DNA from: Candidatus Zixiibacteriota bacterium
GTDB taxonomy: Bacteria > Zixibacteria > MSB-5A5 > GN15 > FEB-12
Direction: 5' to 3'
NCBI GenBank assembly: GCA_035380245.1
Contig: DAOSXA010000001.1
Span: 124,001-188,000 of the forward strand
Length of the DNA stretch: 64,000 nucleotides
Shown one piece after another: positions 18,606-27,702 of this stretch. The number at the start of each line of letters is the position of its first letter. Positions within the stretch are counted from its first letter, which is position 1. Both the position numbers and the translations under genes were made by a program. Below the pieces are notes generated by a model. That model made no database searches. It had not been told where the DNA came from and saw only the letters and a list, made by a program, of their open reading frames with translations.

Positions 18606-18635
18606 AAAAAGACCCACCGGACGGCGGGCCTTTTT
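18606..18635 (-). terminator. Rho-independent terminator of fumC
   Basis: On the minus strand GGCCCGCC pairs with GGTGGGTC (two G-U pairs) and is followed by TTTTT. It lies 30 bp past the fumC stop; the G-U pairs make it specific to that strand. Confidence 0.75.
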
Positions 18636-18664
18636 GATATATGTAGTCTCTATGAAGAAAAAGA

Positions 18665-20056
18665 TCAGGCTTTCGGGCCGATCATCTTCTCCGGACGAAC
18701 TTTCTCGTCGAACTCAGCCTCGGTCAGCAGCCCAAGTGCTACCGCCGCCGCCTTGAGCGTGGAACCGTCCTTGTAAGCCTTCTTGGCTACCTTGGCGGCG
18801 TTGTCGTAACCGATATGCGGATTGAGCGCGGTCACCAGCATGAGCGAGTTGTTCAGGTTGTGCTTGATGTTCTCCTTGTTCGGCTCGATCCCCACCGCGC
18901 ACTTTTCGGTGAACATCTCACAGGAATCGGAAATCAAGCGGATCGACTGCAGCAAGTTGTAGATCATCACCGGCTTGAAGACATTCAGCTCAAAATGGCC
19001 GGTGGCGCCGCCGATATTGACCGACACATCGTTGCCGATCACCTGCGCCGCAACCATGGTCATCGCCTCGCATTGGGTCGGGTTAACCTTACCGGGCATA
19101 ATCGAGGAACCCGGTTCATTGGCCGGGAGAGTAATTTCGCCGATACCGCAACGTGGACCGCTGCCGAGCAGGCGGATGTCGTTGGCGATTTTCATGAGCG
19201 AACAGGCGATAGTCTTCATCACGCCGGAGGCCTCGACAATCGCATCGTGCGTAGCGAGAGCCTCGAACTTATTCGGCGCCGTCACGAACTTGAGGCCGGT
19301 CAACTCGGCGATCTTGGCCGCGGAGCGCACGGCGAACTCGGGATGGGCGTTAAGACCGGTTCCCACCGCAGTGCCGCCAAGAGCCAGCGGGTAAAGCCGC
19401 TTGAGACAGTCATTGATGCGGTCGAGACCGAGGGTTAACTGGGCCGTGTAGCCGGAAAACTCCTGGCCTAAGGTCAGCGGTGTGGCATCCATGAGGTGGG
19501 TGCGGCCGATTTTGATGATATCTTTGAACTCCTCGGATTTCTTGGCGAGGGCATCGCGCAACCGGGTCACCATCGGGATCAACCGGCGATGGATTTCCTC
19601 GACGGCAGCGATGTGCATCGCGGTCGGGAAGGTATCGTTCGAGGACTGCCCCATGTTGACATGGTCGTTGGGGTGAATCGGGTCCTTGGAACCGAGCGTG
19701 CCGCCGGCCATTTCGATGGCGCGGTTGGAAATCACCTCGTTGGTGTTCATGTTGGACTGAGTGCCGGAACCGGTCTGCCAGACCACCAGCGGGAAATGAT
19801 CATCGAGCTTGCCGTCGATCACCTCATCGGCTGCCCTGACGATCAGGTCGCCCTTGTCGGCAGGCATCTTGCCCAGGTCCATATTGACCAGGCAGGCGGC
19901 TTTCTTGAGGATACCCATAGCCCGAATCAACTCGCGCGGCATCCGTTCGCCGCCGATGCGGAAATTTTCGAGCGAGCGAGCGGTCTGACAACCATAATAG
20001 CGGTCGGCCGGGACTTTCATCTCGCCCATAGTATCTGTTTCTACACGGAATTCCAT
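18665..20056 (-). CDS. fumC: Class II fumarate hydratase
   Basis: 463 residues from the ATG at 20056, set by the strong GGAGGAG just upstream and by the family start 'EFRVETDTMGEMKVPAD'. It interconverts fumarate and malate in the TCA cycle without Fe-S clusters. The superfamily signature 'GSSIMPGKVNPTQCEA' is intact, as are 'SGTQSNMNTNEV' and 'GRTHLMDATPLTLGQE' with the catalytic His region. The frame is open to 20206 but the extra 50 codons have no homology-like content. It is a single-gene unit with its own terminator. Confidence 0.96.
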   Translation of the reverse strand: MEFRVETDTMGEMKVPADRYYGCQTARSLENFRIGGERMPRELIRAMGILKKAACLVNMDLGKMPADKGDLIVRAADEVIDGKLDDHFPLVVWQTGSGTQSNMNTNEVISNRAIEMAGGTLGSKDPIHPNDHVNMGQSSNDTFPTAMHIAAVEEIHRRLIPMVTRLRDALAKKSEEFKDIIKIGRTHLMDATPLTLGQEFSGYTAQLTLGLDRINDCLKRLYPLALGGTAVGTGLNAHPEFAVRSAAKIAELTGLKFVTAPNKFEALATHDAIVEASGVMKTIACSLMKIANDIRLLGSGPRCGIGEITLPANEPGSSIMPGKVNPTQCEAMTMVAAQVIGNDVSVNIGGATGHFELNVFKPVMIYNLLQSIRLISDSCEMFTEKCAVGIEPNKENIKHNLNNSLMLVTALNPHIGYDNAAKVAKKAYKDGSTLKAAAVALGLLTEAEFDEKVRPEKMIGPKA

Positions 20057-20265
20057 AACTCCTCCGGGCCACATGGTGGCTTTCTTAATAATCAGAACTT
20101 CACATTTATGCCGGGCAATATACGAATTGGCCGGCGTGAGGCAAGGTCGATTAGCCTGAAAATTCAGAGCGGAGAGAACGGAATCCGGAGATCCGGCCAA
20201 CAACAACCGATATGAACCACCGTCCGGAGCAGCACCATCTTATCGAGGTATGTATCTTCAGCACC

Positions 20266-20293
20266 TTGACTTACGGTAAAAGATCGCTATCTT
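20266..20293 (+). promoter_or_regulatory. Candidate sigma-70 type promoter
   Basis: TTGACT at 20266 and TATCTT at 20288 are separated by 16 bp. The pair lies about 40 bp before the start of the plus-strand barrel gene at 20335. The match is by eye, and the consensus for this lineage is assumed. Confidence 0.4.
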
Positions 20294-20334
20294 GTTTCAA
20301 ATCAATACAGAGTTCTCAGGAGGTATATCCACGC

Positions 20335-21261
20335 ATGAAACGTCCCATTCGCATTCGAAGCGTTGTATTATTTCTGATCCTGTTCATGTCGGCCGGCGCT
20401 GCCCGGGCCGAATTTTACCGGGGACGTGTGGAGCTCAAAGACGGCGTCATTTATGCCGACGTGAGTTTCAGGCTGGATCAGGTCAAACAGGAGATGATCA
20501 TCCAGCCGGATCGCACTCAATATAAATTCCCCGATGAAATCATTATCTCTCTCAACGACATCGCATCGGTGCTCGATCCGACGGGAAAAGATATTACGGC
20601 CGAAGTTGTCAGTGGTTCATACCGAGGTGACGACAAAGGTGACACCCAGAAAGAAACTCCCGATCGCCGATGGAAAACCATGTTTTGTGTTGGGGCTGAA
20701 TACAGCCTGTTGAGCGGTGACTATTTCGATGGACTGGACGCCGGTTTCGGATTCGACATCGCTCTCGTTTTTTCCATTACCAGGGATTTTTCACTTCGTT
20801 TATGCGCCGGACGCACCAGTCTCTCAGGCGAATCCGATGCCATTACCTATGAAACCGATCAGAATCACAGTGTCGTTGACCAGGATTTCTCGGGCAACAT
20901 CTGGAGATATTTAATCTGCGGCCAGTACAACAGCTACATGAACGCCAGTGACACAAACGACATATCCATGTTTTACATCTATGGCGGATTGGGATCGGCC
21001 ACCGTCTCGCGCAGTCTCGATGTCGTCATCAGGGATAACACCGGACAGACATCTTCCGAATCGGTCAGTGCCTCGGAGTCACGGTTTGCCGGGTGTTGCG
21101 GTATCGGCATGGTACGGAAGATATATCGGAATATCTCCGGTGATGTCGCGCTGCATTGGAGTGTCGTCTATGCGGACGAAGAACTGGACGATTTTGGCTA
21201 TGGTTCCGCTCAACTCGCCCATGTCGTGTCTTTACGGGCGGGATTGTCGTTTCATCTTTAA
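20335..21261 (+). CDS. Exported protein with C-terminal outer-membrane barrel-like domain
   Basis: About 308 residues from the ATG at 20335, preceded by AGGAGGT at a long spacing. A signal peptide ends 'GAARA'. A short domain (about 25-80) with 'ELKDGVIYADVSFR' and 'PDEIIISLNDIASV' resembles the small SH3-like modules that FCB barrels carry after the signal. The rest is a Gly/aromatic beta-barrel region from 'MFCVGAEYSLLSG' to the terminal 'VVSLRAGLSFHL'. It probably sits in the outer membrane. The family is not recognised beyond the barrel fold. Confidence 0.72.
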   Translation: MKRPIRIRSVVLFLILFMSAGAARAEFYRGRVELKDGVIYADVSFRLDQVKQEMIIQPDRTQYKFPDEIIISLNDIASVLDPTGKDITAEVVSGSYRGDDKGDTQKETPDRRWKTMFCVGAEYSLLSGDYFDGLDAGFGFDIALVFSITRDFSLRLCAGRTSLSGESDAITYETDQNHSVVDQDFSGNIWRYLICGQYNSYMNASDTNDISMFYIYGGLGSATVSRSLDVVIRDNTGQTSSESVSASESRFAGCCGIGMVRKIYRNISGDVALHWSVVYADEELDDFGYGSAQLAHVVSLRAGLSFHL

Positions 21262-21336
21262 TTCGGGTAATTTCGCCCGTGAACAGCTTCAGCAGTCCGT
21301 AAAATACAGTTAGAAGTAGAAGGTAATATAAACCGC

Positions 21337-21370
21337 AGGACAGAGCTCCCATGAGGGATTGCTCTGTCCT
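21337..21370. terminator. Strong bidirectional hairpin between convergent genes
   Basis: AGGACAGAGC pairs with GCTCTGTCCT, with an inner TCCC/GGGA stem. It lies between the plus-strand barrel gene and the minus-strand gene ending at 21388. No clear T-run follows on either strand. Confidence 0.5.
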
Positions 21371-21387
21371 ACAACTGCTTCTGATTA

Positions 21388-21924
21388 TTACTCAACTTGT
21401 ACTTGTACAGTACCTGCAAGTTCAGCATCTATCAGCGTTCCAGACGGAATCGATGCATCTTCACCCTGCATCAGTAAGAACAGCACACAGCAGAGAATAG
21501 TGAAGATTACACTTTCCGTTGTCTTAGATTGGCCACCTGAATACTTCGTCCCATAGAGCGCAACATTAGTTCCATCTACAGCTTCAACAGACCGGACTGA
21601 TAATCCTATTTCAGCATTGACACCTGCCATGCCTTTCTTCTTAGCCGCTGTAATCTCACCATGTGCAGAGGCACCGGCAGCGATGACAGTCTTACCCTGG
21701 ATTATTACATCAGAGGCAACTCTCAAAACAACCCGATCACCGATATGCAGATTCCTAGGGTGAAGCTCCTCAACGGTACGCAAACTGACTACAGTTCCTG
21801 CCGGTACAGTAATAGACTCCGCAGAAAAGGCAAGTTTTGGAGTAAACGCATGCACCGCAGCTATAATAGCAATTATGTATCTAAGTCTTCTCATGATTAA
21901 TTTTGCAGATGTAACAAGTTTCAT
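21388..21924 (-). CDS. Secreted protein with SH3-like beta domain and C-terminal helix
   Basis: 178 residues from the ATG at 21924, which has GGAGG nine bases upstream; the frame is open to 21963. After a signal peptide ('AFTPKLAFSAES') comes 'ITVPAGTVVSLRTVEEL' and 'GDRVVLRVASDVIIQGKTV', then 'GEITAAKKKGMAG'. This layout is widespread in FCB and Acidobacteria proteins of unknown role. A Cys-containing hydrophobic helix (about 138-155) lies near the C terminus and may anchor it. Composition is AT-richer than neighbours, as for the next gene. Confidence 0.68.
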   Translation of the reverse strand: MKLVTSAKLIMRRLRYIIAIIAAVHAFTPKLAFSAESITVPAGTVVSLRTVEELHPRNLHIGDRVVLRVASDVIIQGKTVIAAGASAHGEITAAKKKGMAGVNAEIGLSVRSVEAVDGTNVALYGTKYSGGQSKTTESVIFTILCCVLFLLMQGEDASIPSGTLIDAELAGTVQVQVE

Positions 21925-21991
21925 CCTTCTCATCCTCCGTAACTGCACATTTAGTTCATCCATATAGATATTAAATAACTATTTGCTTCGA

Positions 21992-23287
21992 TTAAAATCT
22001 TATGCCGAAGTTCACCATAGTACAAATCTGTGAATCATAGTGATTCATTCGTCTCTGAACACTTGCAACCGCGCCATATATATTGCCAGTGTACCAACCA
22101 ATTGATAGCACGCTCAGCAACACTCCCGCTCCAACATTATCTCTCGAAAATGCTTCATATGTTGATAGAATAAACAAACCATTTACAAGAAACGATGATA
22201 TGGCCGTCCCCCTGTAACCGGCATAATAATAACCTAGACCGGGTACTATCGAGAGTATTCCGGCCTTCGTAGCACTTTTATTACCGATAATACTTCGTTC
22301 ACGACAGAGATTCGCATCATCGACAGCAATTGACGAAAATTTAGAAGACTTTGATATTGTCTTAAATAACCTACCGGCCTCATCCCACTGGTGTTGGTTT
22401 ACGAGGGCTATTCCTTGAAGAAAAGAAATCTCATTACTAGTCATGTCAGACGATGGTTCAAGCTGACTCAAGTATTCAAAAGCCAATCTGTAATTTCCAA
22501 GTAGCAGATAACAACGTGCGATATCCACACCAAGCCTGGATTGGAAATAAACTGAATCAGGTCCCTCAATCAAACTCAGTCCCCACCAGGCTGCTTCTTG
22601 AAATTCCTCTGCACGCATGTAACATAGGAAAATAGACAGTGATGCCGACCTGCAATAGCTACTCATAGGATATTGCCACAGGAGTCTCTTGAATTCTATT
22701 GTTGCTTCAATCCAACTGTCAGTCATCATCAGTTGATTTGCAAAGCCCCATTGCAGACTGTCAGATGATCCGACATTTGAAGTTAATACACATGAAGCTT
22801 TATCACCTATTGATTCAGCAGAAGGATTACTTGTCACAGATTCTTCGCGAGCGTCTATGTCCATACCAGTTGAGTCAATTACTTCGGATATTTGAAGTTC
22901 TAGTGAATCAATAAATCTCGGGTGACCGGCGACAGTTATTGACTCATAATAATCCAAATCATGACCACAACGTAGCAGCCTGTCCGCTGTCAACAGCCAT
23001 GCCTTCACTGGATTAAATCGTTCAAAAGCCAATCTGCTGTATGCGGAGCAGTGAGGCACCATTGGACATCCCGTTCCTTTGCTTGGACTTATTAGTGTTT
23101 GATACAGCGATAAACTACTCGATGCGAGTAATCGTTGTGGTGAAACGGGAGTCGGTTGTTTTAGCTGATTCTTTCCTGATCCACCTTCACTCTCGACATA
23201 TGCCGGCTTTGAGATAACCACCTGGCTCGCTTGACAACAAGCGTTAGCCGTAAAGCCTAATAGTTGAACAACAACACTGATGAGCAA
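21992..23287 (-). CDS. YidD-domain / TPR / membrane-helix fusion protein
   Basis: 431 residues from the TTG at 23287. Residues ~58-115 match YidD: 'LSLYQTLISPSKGTGCP', 'HCSAYSRLAFERFN' and 'RLLRCG'. YidD is normally a stand-alone ~80-residue factor that assists YidC membrane insertion. Here a central helical TPR-like region (about 180-330) follows, then two to three C-terminal membrane helices with 'GILSIVPGLGYYYAGYRGTA', as in FCB surface proteins. In frame upstream, an ATT at 23303-23305 four bases after GGAGGG would give a better signal peptide ('RSFLVLLISVVVQLLG'). The gene is AT-rich, suggesting transfer. Function beyond the YidD link is unknown. Confidence 0.75.
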   Translation of the reverse strand: MLISVVVQLLGFTANACCQASQVVISKPAYVESEGGSGKNQLKQPTPVSPQRLLASSSLSLYQTLISPSKGTGCPMVPHCSAYSRLAFERFNPVKAWLLTADRLLRCGHDLDYYESITVAGHPRFIDSLELQISEVIDSTGMDIDAREESVTSNPSAESIGDKASCVLTSNVGSSDSLQWGFANQLMMTDSWIEATIEFKRLLWQYPMSSYCRSASLSIFLCYMRAEEFQEAAWWGLSLIEGPDSVYFQSRLGVDIARCYLLLGNYRLAFEYLSQLEPSSDMTSNEISFLQGIALVNQHQWDEAGRLFKTISKSSKFSSIAVDDANLCRERSIIGNKSATKAGILSIVPGLGYYYAGYRGTAISSFLVNGLFILSTYEAFSRDNVGAGVLLSVLSIGWYTGNIYGAVASVQRRMNHYDSQICTMVNFGIRF

Positions 23288-23412
23288 AACTAAGAAGCTT
23301 CTAATGCTACCCTCCGATGAAGGATTATCAGTAGGTTTGATTACAGTTTACATGATTATGGGGTATTTTGTCAAGTATCATTGATAGACAAAAGAACCAA
23401 TGTTGAAAACAG

Positions 23413-23441
23413 AAAGCCGGAGTCTCATCGACTCCGACTTT
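23413..23441 (-). terminator. Hairpin, probable terminator
   Basis: CGGAGTC pairs with GACTCCG, extended by AAAG/CTTT across one mismatch on each side. On the minus strand a T-rich tract follows. It could end read-through from lysS before the YidD-fusion gene. Confidence 0.45.
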
Positions 23442-23574
23442 CACGATCAAGACGATTTTATATAATGGTAAGCGTTTCTGCGCAACGATAGTTTTTCTAT
23501 CAGGGGGCAAACAACCTGACCGGCATTTAATACAGCTCCATTAATAAGCTAGGCGTCAAGGTAAATCACTGACG

Positions 23575-23815
23575 CCTGGTTGGTCATTATCAAATGATTC
23601 GAGAGGTGTCGGGTTTCTGTGTTCCCGGGGCTTCACCCCCGCTCACTTCGGAATCCGACCTACGACAGCGGCGGAGTTCCCACCCGTGGACGGATGGGTC
23701 ACCAGCCGGAGAGCTCGCATGAAAACGCCCGGGATCTCGGGAATACCGGGCTACGGCGGTTGTTGCCGGTGCTGAAAACCACAGCATCACCAGTAGGACA
23801 GGGATACCGGGCTAC
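23575..23815. repeat. Palindrome-rich repeat island
   Basis: The 554-bp gap between the YidD-fusion gene and lysS has no gene I can support. It carries the palindromic unit TCCCACCCGTGGACGGATGG (23678 on), found twice more at 50.55-50.60 kb, and two copies of GGATACCGGGCTACGG-like sequence. These look like REP-type dispersed units. Confidence 0.55.
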
Positions 23816-23820
23816 GGACT

Positions 23821-23847
23821 TGGGCACGTCTCGGAGAGACGTGCCCA
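23821..23847. terminator. Perfect 12-bp hairpin after lysS
   Basis: TGGGCACGTCTC pairs fully with GAGACGTGCCCA around a 3-nt loop, 12 bp beyond the lysS stop. No U-tract follows on the minus strand, so it may stabilise the 3' end rather than act as a classic terminator. Confidence 0.5.
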
Positions 23848-23859
23848 ACAATTCCTGTC

Positions 23860-25443
23860 TTAGTCTTCGCCCTCTTCCTCGGCCAGTTGGACGAGGATTT
23901 TCGAGACCGGTACGTTGCCTTCCTTGATATCCTTCATCTGCGGGAAAAGCAGGACGTCGCGGATGTTGTGCTGATTGGTCAGCAACATGATCAAACGATC
24001 GATGCCGAATCCCAGTCCACCGGTCGGCGGCATGCCGTAAGCCAGCGCGGTGATAAAATCATCATCGAGCGGCTGGGCCTCTTCGTCACCGGCTTCGAGC
24101 GCTTTTCCCTGCTGGAGGAAACGCTGGATCTGGTCGATCGGATCGTTCAACTCGCTGAAAGCGTTTCCCATTTCCTGGGTGGCGATAAACAGCTCGAAGC
24201 GCTCCGTCAACCGCTCGTGGTCGCGATGAGCCTTGGCCAGCGGTGAGATTTCTTTGGGGAAATCGGTAATGAAAGTCGGCTGAACCAACGTCGGCTCGAC
24301 CGCACTCTCCCAGACCGCCTCGACCACCTTGCCCCAATTGATCAGCTTCTCGACATCCTCGACATACGGCTTAGCCGCAGTTTTGGCTTCCTCGAAACTC
24401 ATCGGACCGAAATCGACCCCGGTCGCCTCCTTGATCGAGTCGATCATCGACACCCAGCGGAACTCCGGCTCGAAATCAATCATGTGGTCGCCGTAGGGAA
24501 TGCGATAAGTCCCATGGAGCTCGAACACCACGTGCCGGAACATCTCTTCGATCAGCCGGGCGATATCGCGATAGTCGGCGTAAGCCCAGTAGAGTTCGAT
24601 CATCGAGAATTCCGGATTGTGCAGACGGTCGATCCCCTCGTTGCGGAAATCCTTGCACATCTCCCAGACCTTCTCGAAACCGCCCACGATCAACCGCTTG
24701 AGATAAAGTTCGTCGGCAATGCGCAGATACAACTCACGACTCAGGCGGTTGTGGTAGGTCTTGAACGGCAGCGCGTTACCGCCGCCGTAGAGCGGCTGCA
24801 GAATCGGCGTCTCGACCTCAAGGAAACCGCGCTCGTTAAGGAAATCACGGATCAATTGAATAATCCGAGTGCGTTGCCGGAAAACATCGCGCACCTCGGG
24901 ATTGACGATCAGATCGGCATAGCGCCGACGATACCGCGTTTCGACATCGGTCAGCCCGGCGTGCTTGTCCGGCAACGGATGAAGCGCCTTGCAGAGCAAC
25001 TCGAATGATTCGATCGAAAGGGTCTTCTCACCTGTACGGGTAACGAACAAGGTTCCTTCACAACCGAGAATATCGCCGAGATCAAGCGAGTCGAACAGAG
25101 CATAAGCCTCCTCACCCACGTTGTTGAGCTTGGCGTACACCTGAATTCGTTCGGAACCGTCGCGAATGTCGGCAAAGGTCGATTTACCCATTTTCCGTTT
25201 GAGCATGATTCTTCCCGCCACGCGCACTTTGGTTGCATCGGCCGCGAACTGCTCGAATTTCTCCCGCAACTCGGCGATATCATGCGTGCGTGTGTAACGA
25301 TACGGGTAGGCGTTGATCCCTTCCTCCCGCAACTGACGAACTTTGGTCAGACGGGTGCGTATCAACTCCGCCAGCGGAATCTGGGTCTCACTGTCGGAAG
25401 GGACCTGATTGTTGGCCTGGGGCTCATCCTGAGAATGGGTCAT
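23860..25443 (-). CDS. lysS: Lysyl-tRNA synthetase, class II
   Basis: 527 residues. The N-terminal OB-fold tRNA-binding domain has 'VRVAGRIMLKRKMGKSTFADI'. The class II core shows motif 2 'FRNEGIDRLHNPEFSMIE' and motif 3 'GLGFGIDRLIMLLTN'. It charges tRNA-Lys with lysine using ATP. The short acidic tail 'LAEEEGED' and the N-terminal extension of about 35 residues are unremarkable. ATG at 25443 is the only sensible start. coaD lies 85 bp upstream on the same strand. Confidence 0.97.
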   Translation of the reverse strand: MTHSQDEPQANNQVPSDSETQIPLAELIRTRLTKVRQLREEGINAYPYRYTRTHDIAELREKFEQFAADATKVRVAGRIMLKRKMGKSTFADIRDGSERIQVYAKLNNVGEEAYALFDSLDLGDILGCEGTLFVTRTGEKTLSIESFELLCKALHPLPDKHAGLTDVETRYRRRYADLIVNPEVRDVFRQRTRIIQLIRDFLNERGFLEVETPILQPLYGGGNALPFKTYHNRLSRELYLRIADELYLKRLIVGGFEKVWEMCKDFRNEGIDRLHNPEFSMIELYWAYADYRDIARLIEEMFRHVVFELHGTYRIPYGDHMIDFEPEFRWVSMIDSIKEATGVDFGPMSFEEAKTAAKPYVEDVEKLINWGKVVEAVWESAVEPTLVQPTFITDFPKEISPLAKAHRDHERLTERFELFIATQEMGNAFSELNDPIDQIQRFLQQGKALEAGDEEAQPLDDDFITALAYGMPPTGGLGFGIDRLIMLLTNQHNIRDVLLFPQMKDIKEGNVPVSKILVQLAEEEGED

Positions 25444-25527
25444 AATAGAATCTCTGAAAAAGAAGGTAACGTTATATAGATCATTTGTTCTGCCTGTCGG
25501 GATTCCTCATGAGGGCGACAGCGCTGC

Positions 25528-26028
25528 TTAGCGCGAGGTTTTTTTAACGATAGCCGCAGCCACCAGCTCCGGGACCAGTGAGGTGATATCGCCACCGTGA
25601 AAAGCGACATCCTTGACGATAGTCGAGGACAAATAAACCCAGGACAATGCCGGCATTAAAAACACCGTCTCGATATCCCGAGCCAGTTTGCGGTTCATCA
25701 AAGCCATTTGAAATTCGAATTCAAAATCGGATACGGCTCGCAAACCGCGAACAATCGCCGTCACGTTCAACTCCATGGCCAGATTAGCCAGGAGTCCGTC
25801 GAAACCGATTACCTCGGCCCTATCTTCATACCCCTCCAGCGCGACAACCTGGCGGACCATTTCGATTCGTTCATCATAAGTGAACATGGGGTCCTTGGCT
25901 TCGCTCCTGGCCACCGCTACGTAGAGCCGGTCAAAAAGATTCAGCCCGCGCTCGATCAGCGAGATATGACCATTGGTAACCGGATCGAAAGTTCCGGGGT
26001 ATATTGCTATGCGTTGCTGTTGACTCAT
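25528..26028 (-). CDS. coaD: Phosphopantetheine adenylyltransferase
   Basis: 166 residues, the usual length. The nucleotidyltransferase HxGH-type motif is 'YPGTFDPVTNGHISLIERG' and the ATP-binding end 'YLSSTIVKDVAFHGGDI' matches the ISSTxVRE block of CoaD. It catalyses the fourth step of coenzyme A synthesis. It probably shares a transcript with lysS downstream. A gap of about 200 bp without a supported gene separates it from the PilM-like gene upstream. Confidence 0.96.
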   Translation of the reverse strand: MSQQQRIAIYPGTFDPVTNGHISLIERGLNLFDRLYVAVARSEAKDPMFTYDERIEMVRQVVALEGYEDRAEVIGFDGLLANLAMELNVTAIVRGLRAVSDFEFEFQMALMNRKLARDIETVFLMPALSWVYLSSTIVKDVAFHGGDITSLVPELVAAAIVKKTSR

Positions 26029-26245
26029 CGTATCGTCTTATCCTCTTAAGGCGGGACAATATAACGATTGATCGCCAAAGTGCAAACGATTAAACATTCC
26101 GCGCCTGACAGACCCTGTCGAAAACGCTCCTTCACGGCAAAGACAGGCCGTTTTGCTATACCGCCTGGAACCCTTAGCAGGCGATTTTGTATCGCCGGCA
26201 TTGAGGTTGTTATTTGAATTGGATATAGAACCGCACGGCCATTCG

Positions 26246-27106
26246 TCACTCCGGTACGGTCAGACCGAGAGCAACCAGGTATTTTTCCAGCGGTATTTTC
26301 TCGGCTTGTCCCGGATTGCGGAAAAAGCCCCCGGATATGCTCGGCCAGGCCACCTCGACTCGAAACAGCTCGGTAATTGCCGCCCGGATCGGTTCGCTAA
26401 GACAATCCCCGGACAATACCAATCCCGATAGCGGCCGACTGATACCGTTTTCTGACAGAGCCGACAGTTTAAGCCCCACCAGCATCTTCAACTCGGTCGC
26501 CATTCGGCCTATCCCTCCGGCATCATCCAGATCGAACCGTCCCGCCGCAAGATGCGCCACCTGAGCCGGTCGCCCTTTATAAATCAAGGCAACCGAGATA
26601 ATCTCCCGGCCAACATCAACCAGACAAACGAAATCACCCGAGGTCTGTTTACAAAAATGCAGATAACCCAGGGCAAGGGCAACCCCGCGCGAGCGAACGG
26701 TACCCCGGTTGCCGTTGTCGCGCGGCGGCAACAGTCCCGTCAATTGATCGAGCAATTCACCCCTGATCGCCGTGGCGAGCCATCGGTCCGGTTGGGCGGT
26801 TTCATAGGCAGAATAAAGAAACACCTGTTCGTCCTCGATCAATGTCTGCGACAGTTCGAACTGTGCCAACAACAACGGATCATGTTTCCCGGGATTCGGC
26901 AGTAATAAGTTTTTTGAGATGGCCCGGTTATCCGCCACCGAAAAACGAACCTGTCCATCCTGTACCAGATGATGCTCTCCCAGATTGGCCCGGTCGAACC
27001 GCGCCAGCGCCCGTATTTCCGGTCGGCCGGAGTTATCATGCACCCGTGCGATATAGAAGAAATCGCCTCGATTATCAACTCCGATAACAGCAGGGATATC
27101 GCTCAT
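26246..27106 (-). CDS. PilM-like actin-fold protein (probable)
   Basis: 286 residues. Blocks such as 'DFVCLVDVGREIISVALIYKG' and 'LSGLVLSGDCLSEPIRAAI' resemble the two phosphate-binding regions of PilM/FtsA-type actin-fold ATPases used at the inner face of type IV pilus and type II secretion machines. The ATG overlaps the stop of the ComEA-like gene as ATGA. That pairing supports a DNA-uptake or pilus-linked role, but no PilN/PilO follows. The similarity is weak by eye, so the family call is tentative. Confidence 0.55.
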   Translation of the reverse strand: MSDIPAVIGVDNRGDFFYIARVHDNSGRPEIRALARFDRANLGEHHLVQDGQVRFSVADNRAISKNLLLPNPGKHDPLLLAQFELSQTLIEDEQVFLYSAYETAQPDRWLATAIRGELLDQLTGLLPPRDNGNRGTVRSRGVALALGYLHFCKQTSGDFVCLVDVGREIISVALIYKGRPAQVAHLAAGRFDLDDAGGIGRMATELKMLVGLKLSALSENGISRPLSGLVLSGDCLSEPIRAAITELFRVEVAWPSISGGFFRNPGQAEKIPLEKYLVALGLTVPE

Positions 27107-27534
27107 TCGGCGCTCACTTTCAAAAACGGTCTGATCTTCTCAAGCGTGGCCGGTCCGATCCCCGGGATATTCGTCAAGTCAGCGAGACTGTCAAAACGAT
27201 GGTTTTGGCGATATTCGACGATACGTCGCGACAACACCGGACCGAGATGCCGGACCAATTCGAGCGAATCAAGCGGCGCCGTGTTGATATCGACCTGGAA
27301 AAAGCCCTCGTAATTGTTTTCGGTCTCGGTCGTGATCGGGGCATATTCCGGCGGCGCCTGCTGCGAGGAGGCATGACTGCGAATGAATGTAAAGGTCGCC
27401 AACATCACCGCCGTAGCCGACAACAGACCGACAAACCAAAGTTGACGGCGGGTAAAATCGAAATAGCGGTTCAGGCCCAAAACATCCTCACATTTCTTCG
27501 TTGTAAAAAAGACGCGCAAAGATACTAAACGCAT
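27103..27534 (-). CDS. ComEA-like helix-hairpin-helix protein
   Basis: 143 residues. A single membrane helix (about 32-50) is followed by a linker and a C-terminal double helix-hairpin-helix: 'VDINTAPLDSLELVRHLGP' and 'SLADLTNIPGIGPATLEKI'. This is the ComEA/T2SK-like layout: an anchored periplasmic DNA-binding module used in DNA uptake. The N-terminal 30 residues are basic and hydrophobic and may include extra sequence. It is translationally coupled to the PilM-like gene. Confidence 0.85.
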   Translation of the reverse strand: MRLVSLRVFFTTKKCEDVLGLNRYFDFTRRQLWFVGLLSATAVMLATFTFIRSHASSQQAPPEYAPITTETENNYEGFFQVDINTAPLDSLELVRHLGPVLSRRIVEYRQNHRFDSLADLTNIPGIGPATLEKIRPFLKVSAE

Positions 27535-27702
27535 TCTGTAAAAGCAACCGGGGGGCTTGAAATCAACGGCGAGTGGAAGATATTGATTCGGCGCAGGTTC
27601 GAAGACGGACCTGCACTACGGGGATACGTGCACTTCGCTCATTGGCAGGTCCCGGGGGAAGATATCTGCCATACATCGTAAGGTATTTTATGAAGAAGAA
27701 AG

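Noticed and set aside
26046..26249. Minus-strand frame of 67 codons between coaD and the PilM-like gene
   Set aside because: No ribosome site or domain; likely spacer.
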